Below are positions 61,026-64,000 of a DNA stretch of 64,000 nucleotides, piece after piece. This DNA is from an uncultured Spirochaetales bacterium (GTDB taxonomy: Bacteria > Spirochaetota > Spirochaetia > JAFGXN01). How positions within the stretch are numbered: the first letter of the stretch is position 1; every line of letters starts with the position of its first letter. The stretch spans positions 248,001 through 312,000 of the forward strand of contig CASEOG010000005.1 of assembly GCA_949289575.1 (NCBI GenBank), in the 5' to 3' direction. The notes below the pieces were generated by a model, which had not been told where the DNA came from, made no database searches, and saw nothing but the letters and a program-made list of their open reading frames with translations. The position numbers and the translations under genes were made by a program.

Positions 61026-63402
61026 TGACTGCCTCTTCCGTTATATAATCCGATTCCCCGGAATGTGACTGTACCCGTTCCAGCAGCTGCTGTACATCGA
61101 TAATCAGAGAAACACTGCCGTCTCCCAGAATAGTGGCACCGGCAATACCGAAAGTTTTCGAATATTTATCTTTCAGAGGCTTGATAACCACATCCTCTTC
61201 ACCCAAAAGCGAATCGACAATCAGTCCCAATTTCCGTTCTTCGTTTCCGATAATGACCATATATTCGTAAGCGGAGACTCTCTGCTCTTTTGCCGGAGGA
61301 AGTCCGAATATGCGGCTCAGCCGTAAAATATAAATCAGCTCATCGCGGATTTTAAACACCTCACGACCCTCAATCAGTTTAATCTGATCTTTCAGTATCC
61401 GGTGACTGTCGATAACACTGTTAATCGGAATGACAAATTTCGATGTTGCACTGCGAATCAGAAGACCCTGAATAATAGCCAGTGTCAGCGGAAGTCTGAT
61501 AATAAACGCCGTTCCGGCCCCTTTTCGGGATGTAACCTGAATGGTCCCTTTCAGTTTTTCGATCTGCGTTCGGACAACATCCAAACCGACACCGCGTCCC
61601 GAAATCGAAGAAATCGTATCGGAAGTCGAAAATCCGGGCAGAAAAATCAGGTTATGCACTTCCTGTTCCGTCAAAGGCGCATCGGAAGAAATCAGTCCTT
61701 TCTCGACCGCCTTCTGACGTACTTTATCCGCATTGATTCCGGCTCCGTCGTCACTGACCTCGATAACAATCATGCTGCCTTCGTTTCCGGCCTTCATCAC
61801 AACGGTACCGGTTTCCGGCTTGCCGAGAGCCGCTCTTGTTTCGGCGTTCTCCAGTCCGTGATCCAGCGAATTTCTGACACAGTGAATCAGCGGGTCGAGA
61901 AGATCTTCGACAATCGATTTATCCAGCTCCGTATCTTCGCCTTCCAGAATCAGATCCACTTTTTTGTTTAAGGAATGGGACAAATCTCTGACGAGACGCG
62001 GGAAACGGGCAAACAGGGTCGAAATCGGAACCATACGTATCTGCATAATTCCTTCCTGAAGACTTCCCGTATTCAACGCCAGTTTCTGTGTCGAATTTTT
62101 AAGATCGTCGGCATTCTTTTTAAATTTATCTTCAAAATGATCGTAGCGGTCCATCAGTTCGACACAACGTTCGCGAAGAGTACGTACTTTTTGCGGCAAA
62201 TCCTCTTCCTCCGACGAAACCGGGTAATCATCCAGTATATCGAATAACGAAGAAACTTCGTTTTCCATTTTGCTGTTCAGTGACCGGAACTCCGTAATTA
62301 ATTGATGATAAACATCACTGACCTGATTAATGGTCGACTTGTTAATAACAGACTCACTGATCATATTCAGCAGACTGTCAATTTTTTTGGAATCGACTCG
62401 CAAAATCGAAGACTGACTCTGTTTCTTTGAGCCCTTCTTATCATTGACAGTTTCCGCGGATTTTTTCTGTGATGCCGCCGCACCGCTGTTGTCCTCTGTC
62501 TCCGCGGAATCGACAGGGGAGGCAGCCGTTTCGCTTCCGGCCGCCCGGCTTTCGAAAGAATCAGTAACCGATTCTTTTTTGTTTTCGCGAAGCCGGTCGA
62601 GGGTTTCTTCCGTCAGTTCCGTAATTTCGGAACCGGTCGTCACATCGGAAATCGAAACCAAATCCCGAATGGACGGGATATCGGACTGACTGGCGACAAA
62701 GTAGTAAACTTCGGGATGAAAAATATCTTCGTTCAACGCTTCGAAATCGGGGGTTGTTTTCAGTATCGTTCCCTCGTTTTTCAGCGCCGCATAGACCTGA
62801 ATCCCGCCGATTGTATTCATCAGAGCGGATTCATCGAAGAAGACCCTGATTTGGAACAGCTTCTGACTGCTTTCCAGCAATTCGAGCAGTTCCGTCAGTT
62901 CATCCTCATCCAAGACCGACGCCGAATCGTCTCCGGCTGCGGCCTCGTCCTTGTTCTCCGAAGAGCCGGAAGAAGAAGCGGGAGCTGCGGAATCGGGTTC
63001 CGCATCTCCCAGCAAATTATGTAATCTTGTTTTCAGCTCTTCGACACCCTGATCCCGATACACGGAACCTTCCATGCGGCAATCCACCATGGACTTGATT
63101 ACATCGACAGCGACCAGCAGTGCATCGACAACCGGACGCGTTACGCGGCAATGCCCCTCTCTGATTTCATCAAGAACATCTTCGAGAACATGCGTCAGTT
63201 CCGCCAGTTCGGTGATGGCGACCGTTGCCGCCGCCCCCTTTAACGTGTGGGCGGCGCGAAACAGTTCGTCGATACAATCTTTATCCGTTGCATCGTTTTC
63301 CAACACCAGAATATTCTGCTCCAGCTGCTCGATCTGAATTCTGGCCTCTTCAAAGAAATCATTCAGCAGTTCTTCGTTGTTCGGATCAAGGTAATCACTC
63401 AT
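61018..63402 (-). CDS. cheA: chemotaxis histidine kinase CheA
   Basis: This 794-aa kinase has the P1 HPt domain (FRAAHTLKGAAATV, phospho-His near residue 52), a P2-like region at about 165-265, a long Ser/Glu-rich linker, the P3 dimerisation helices (LRVDSKKIDSLLNMISES), P4 ATPase boxes (HCVRNSLDHGLE, SDDGAGINADKVR, GRGVGLDVV) and the P5 CheW-like domain ending in SLIIDVQQLLERV. It phosphorylates CheY. It starts 22 nt after the flaA stop, in the conserved spirochaete order. Confidence 0.97.
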   Translation of the reverse strand: MSDYLDPNNEELLNDFFEEARIQIEQLEQNILVLENDATDKDCIDELFRAAHTLKGAAATVAITELAELTHVLEDVLDEIREGHCRVTRPVVDALLVAVDVIKSMVDCRMEGSVYRDQGVEELKTRLHNLLGDAEPDSAAPASSSGSSENKDEAAAGDDSASVLDEDELTELLELLESSQKLFQIRVFFDESALMNTIGGIQVYAALKNEGTILKTTPDFEALNEDIFHPEVYYFVASQSDIPSIRDLVSISDVTTGSEITELTEETLDRLRENKKESVTDSFESRAAGSETAASPVDSAETEDNSGAAASQKKSAETVNDKKGSKKQSQSSILRVDSKKIDSLLNMISESVINKSTINQVSDVYHQLITEFRSLNSKMENEVSSLFDILDDYPVSSEEEDLPQKVRTLRERCVELMDRYDHFEDKFKKNADDLKNSTQKLALNTGSLQEGIMQIRMVPISTLFARFPRLVRDLSHSLNKKVDLILEGEDTELDKSIVEDLLDPLIHCVRNSLDHGLENAETRAALGKPETGTVVMKAGNEGSMIVIEVSDDGAGINADKVRQKAVEKGLISSDAPLTEQEVHNLIFLPGFSTSDTISSISGRGVGLDVVRTQIEKLKGTIQVTSRKGAGTAFIIRLPLTLAIIQGLLIRSATSKFVIPINSVIDSHRILKDQIKLIEGREVFKIRDELIYILRLSRIFGLPPAKEQRVSAYEYMVIIGNEERKLGLIVDSLLGEEDVVIKPLKDKYSKTFGIAGATILGDGSVSLIIDVQQLLERVQSHSGESDYITEEAVNE

Positions 63403-63424
63403 TTTTTAACCTGTTTTCTGGTTC

Positions 63425-64000
63425 TTATTTCTGATTCATTCTCTGTTTTTCGATATACTCGAGCGTCAGCTGTTCGCCCAGACGCGTAAAGTTATAATCG
63501 CTCATGAATGTGTTGTAATCGGAAACAATATTCCAGTAAGCATCGTCGTTGATGTCCAGATTTCTCTGAATAACGTCTTTATCGTATTCGACATCAATCT
63601 GTTTGATGTATCCGATAAAGTCTCCGCCTTCATGCTGTATATCTTTCACGACACGCAAAGCAACCACTTTCCAGCTGCGGTTCAGCATCGGATAAGTCGG
63701 CTCTGTTTTCAGATCGCGATTCTTGACATTGACAATGTAATTGGGGTTTTCCCATTCAATTCTTCTCCAACCGGTGAAATTAAAGTCGCCGATTGTGTAA
63801 ATTTTTTCGTTGTAATCGGAATCGCGAAGAACAACCTGCAATTTATGGGGGTAATTCCGTCCGCAGATGACAGCAGAAATTTTCTTGATATAACGTACAT
63901 TATCGATAGCCCCGCGTCCGTTTTGGAACATGTATTCATCGGTACCGGGTTTTTTGTAATAAACGGGAATATCAAACGGGGGAACGATATCGGCATAGGC
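63425..64000 (-). CDS. flaA: flagellar filament outer-layer (sheath) protein FlaA, C-terminal part
   Basis: The frame is open to the window edge, so the N-terminus is missing; about 191 residues are present. Matches to the FlaA pattern include GRGAIDNVRYIKKISAVICG, LRDSDYNEKIYTIGDFNF, TGWRRIEWENPNYI and YPMLNRSWKVVALRVVKD. FlaA forms the sheath around the FlaB core of spirochaete periplasmic flagella. Its place directly ahead of cheA agrees with the flaA-cheA operon of Borrelia and the related treponeme arrangement. The paralogue number (FlaA1, A2 or another) is not assigned. Confidence 0.85.
   Translation of the reverse strand, partial: AYADIVPPFDIPVYYKKPGTDEYMFQNGRGAIDNVRYIKKISAVICGRNYPHKLQVVLRDSDYNEKIYTIGDFNFTGWRRIEWENPNYIVNVKNRDLKTEPTYPMLNRSWKVVALRVVKDIQHEGGDFIGYIKQIDVEYDKDVIQRNLDINDDAYWNIVSDYNTFMSDYNFTRLGEQLTLEYIEKQRMNQK

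Overview
The window looks like chromosomal DNA of a spirochaete, most likely Treponema or a close relative. The best evidence is at the right end: a FlaA-type periplasmic flagellar sheath gene followed by cheA, a cheW fused to a CheR-like domain, cheX and cheY, all on the minus strand. A diderm envelope fits the RND/adaptor/TolC set, the lipoprotein, and a protein predicted to end in an outer-membrane beta-barrel. Genes are densely packed, often with short overlaps. Assignments come from reading motifs in the translations; no database search was possible.

Layout. 1-7.2 kb, minus: housekeeping run cdaA-cdaR-acpS-DUF2225-truA-UDG-like-priA-def-fmt, with a separate promoter for def. 7.3-13.1 kb, plus: a HAD hydrolase, then hisD-folC-hisC-NFACT (RqcH family). 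13.1-16.5 kb: a Sel1-repeat protein and a large metalloprotease-like/propeller/barrel protein. 16.5-24 kb, minus: a four-gene export operon (adaptor, RND pump, lipoprotein, TolC). 24.1-27.9 kb, plus: aroK-aroC and a two-component system. 27.8-33 kb: Cys-rich protein, tRNA-Val, MFS transporter and a first carB.

33.1-46.2 kb is an accessory/defence island lying between two carB paralogues: a PD-(D/E)XK (Rpn-type) nuclease gene broken by a palindromic repeat, a small P-loop protein, a ParB-like plus Dam-type methylase pair, a 649-aa membrane-anchored protein with a possible degenerate PIN-like region, a complete type I restriction-modification system (hsdRMS, with an hsdS relic), and a Fic protein. 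The hsdR and fic genes have duplicated promoter segments. The part from about 34.7 to 39.2 kb is visibly AT-rich compared with its surroundings.

46.2-50.6 kb holds carB2 and a carA that appears broken by a short internal deletion. 50.7-53.7 kb: tRNA-Glu, tRNA-Gln, an NSS transporter with a tiny MetS-like partner, and ddl. 53.7-58.7 kb: an unknown protein, a DUF2147 protein, trmL, serS and a NeuB-family synthase. The che/fla operon closes the window.

A recurring feature is that several first-in-operon genes (def, cdaA, hisD, the RND adaptor, trmL, serS) have sigma70-like promoters whose -10 box ends only 5-7 nt before the start codon, with no Shine-Dalgarno sequence. This suggests leaderless mRNAs. 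Downstream genes in operons often have clear AGGAGG sites.
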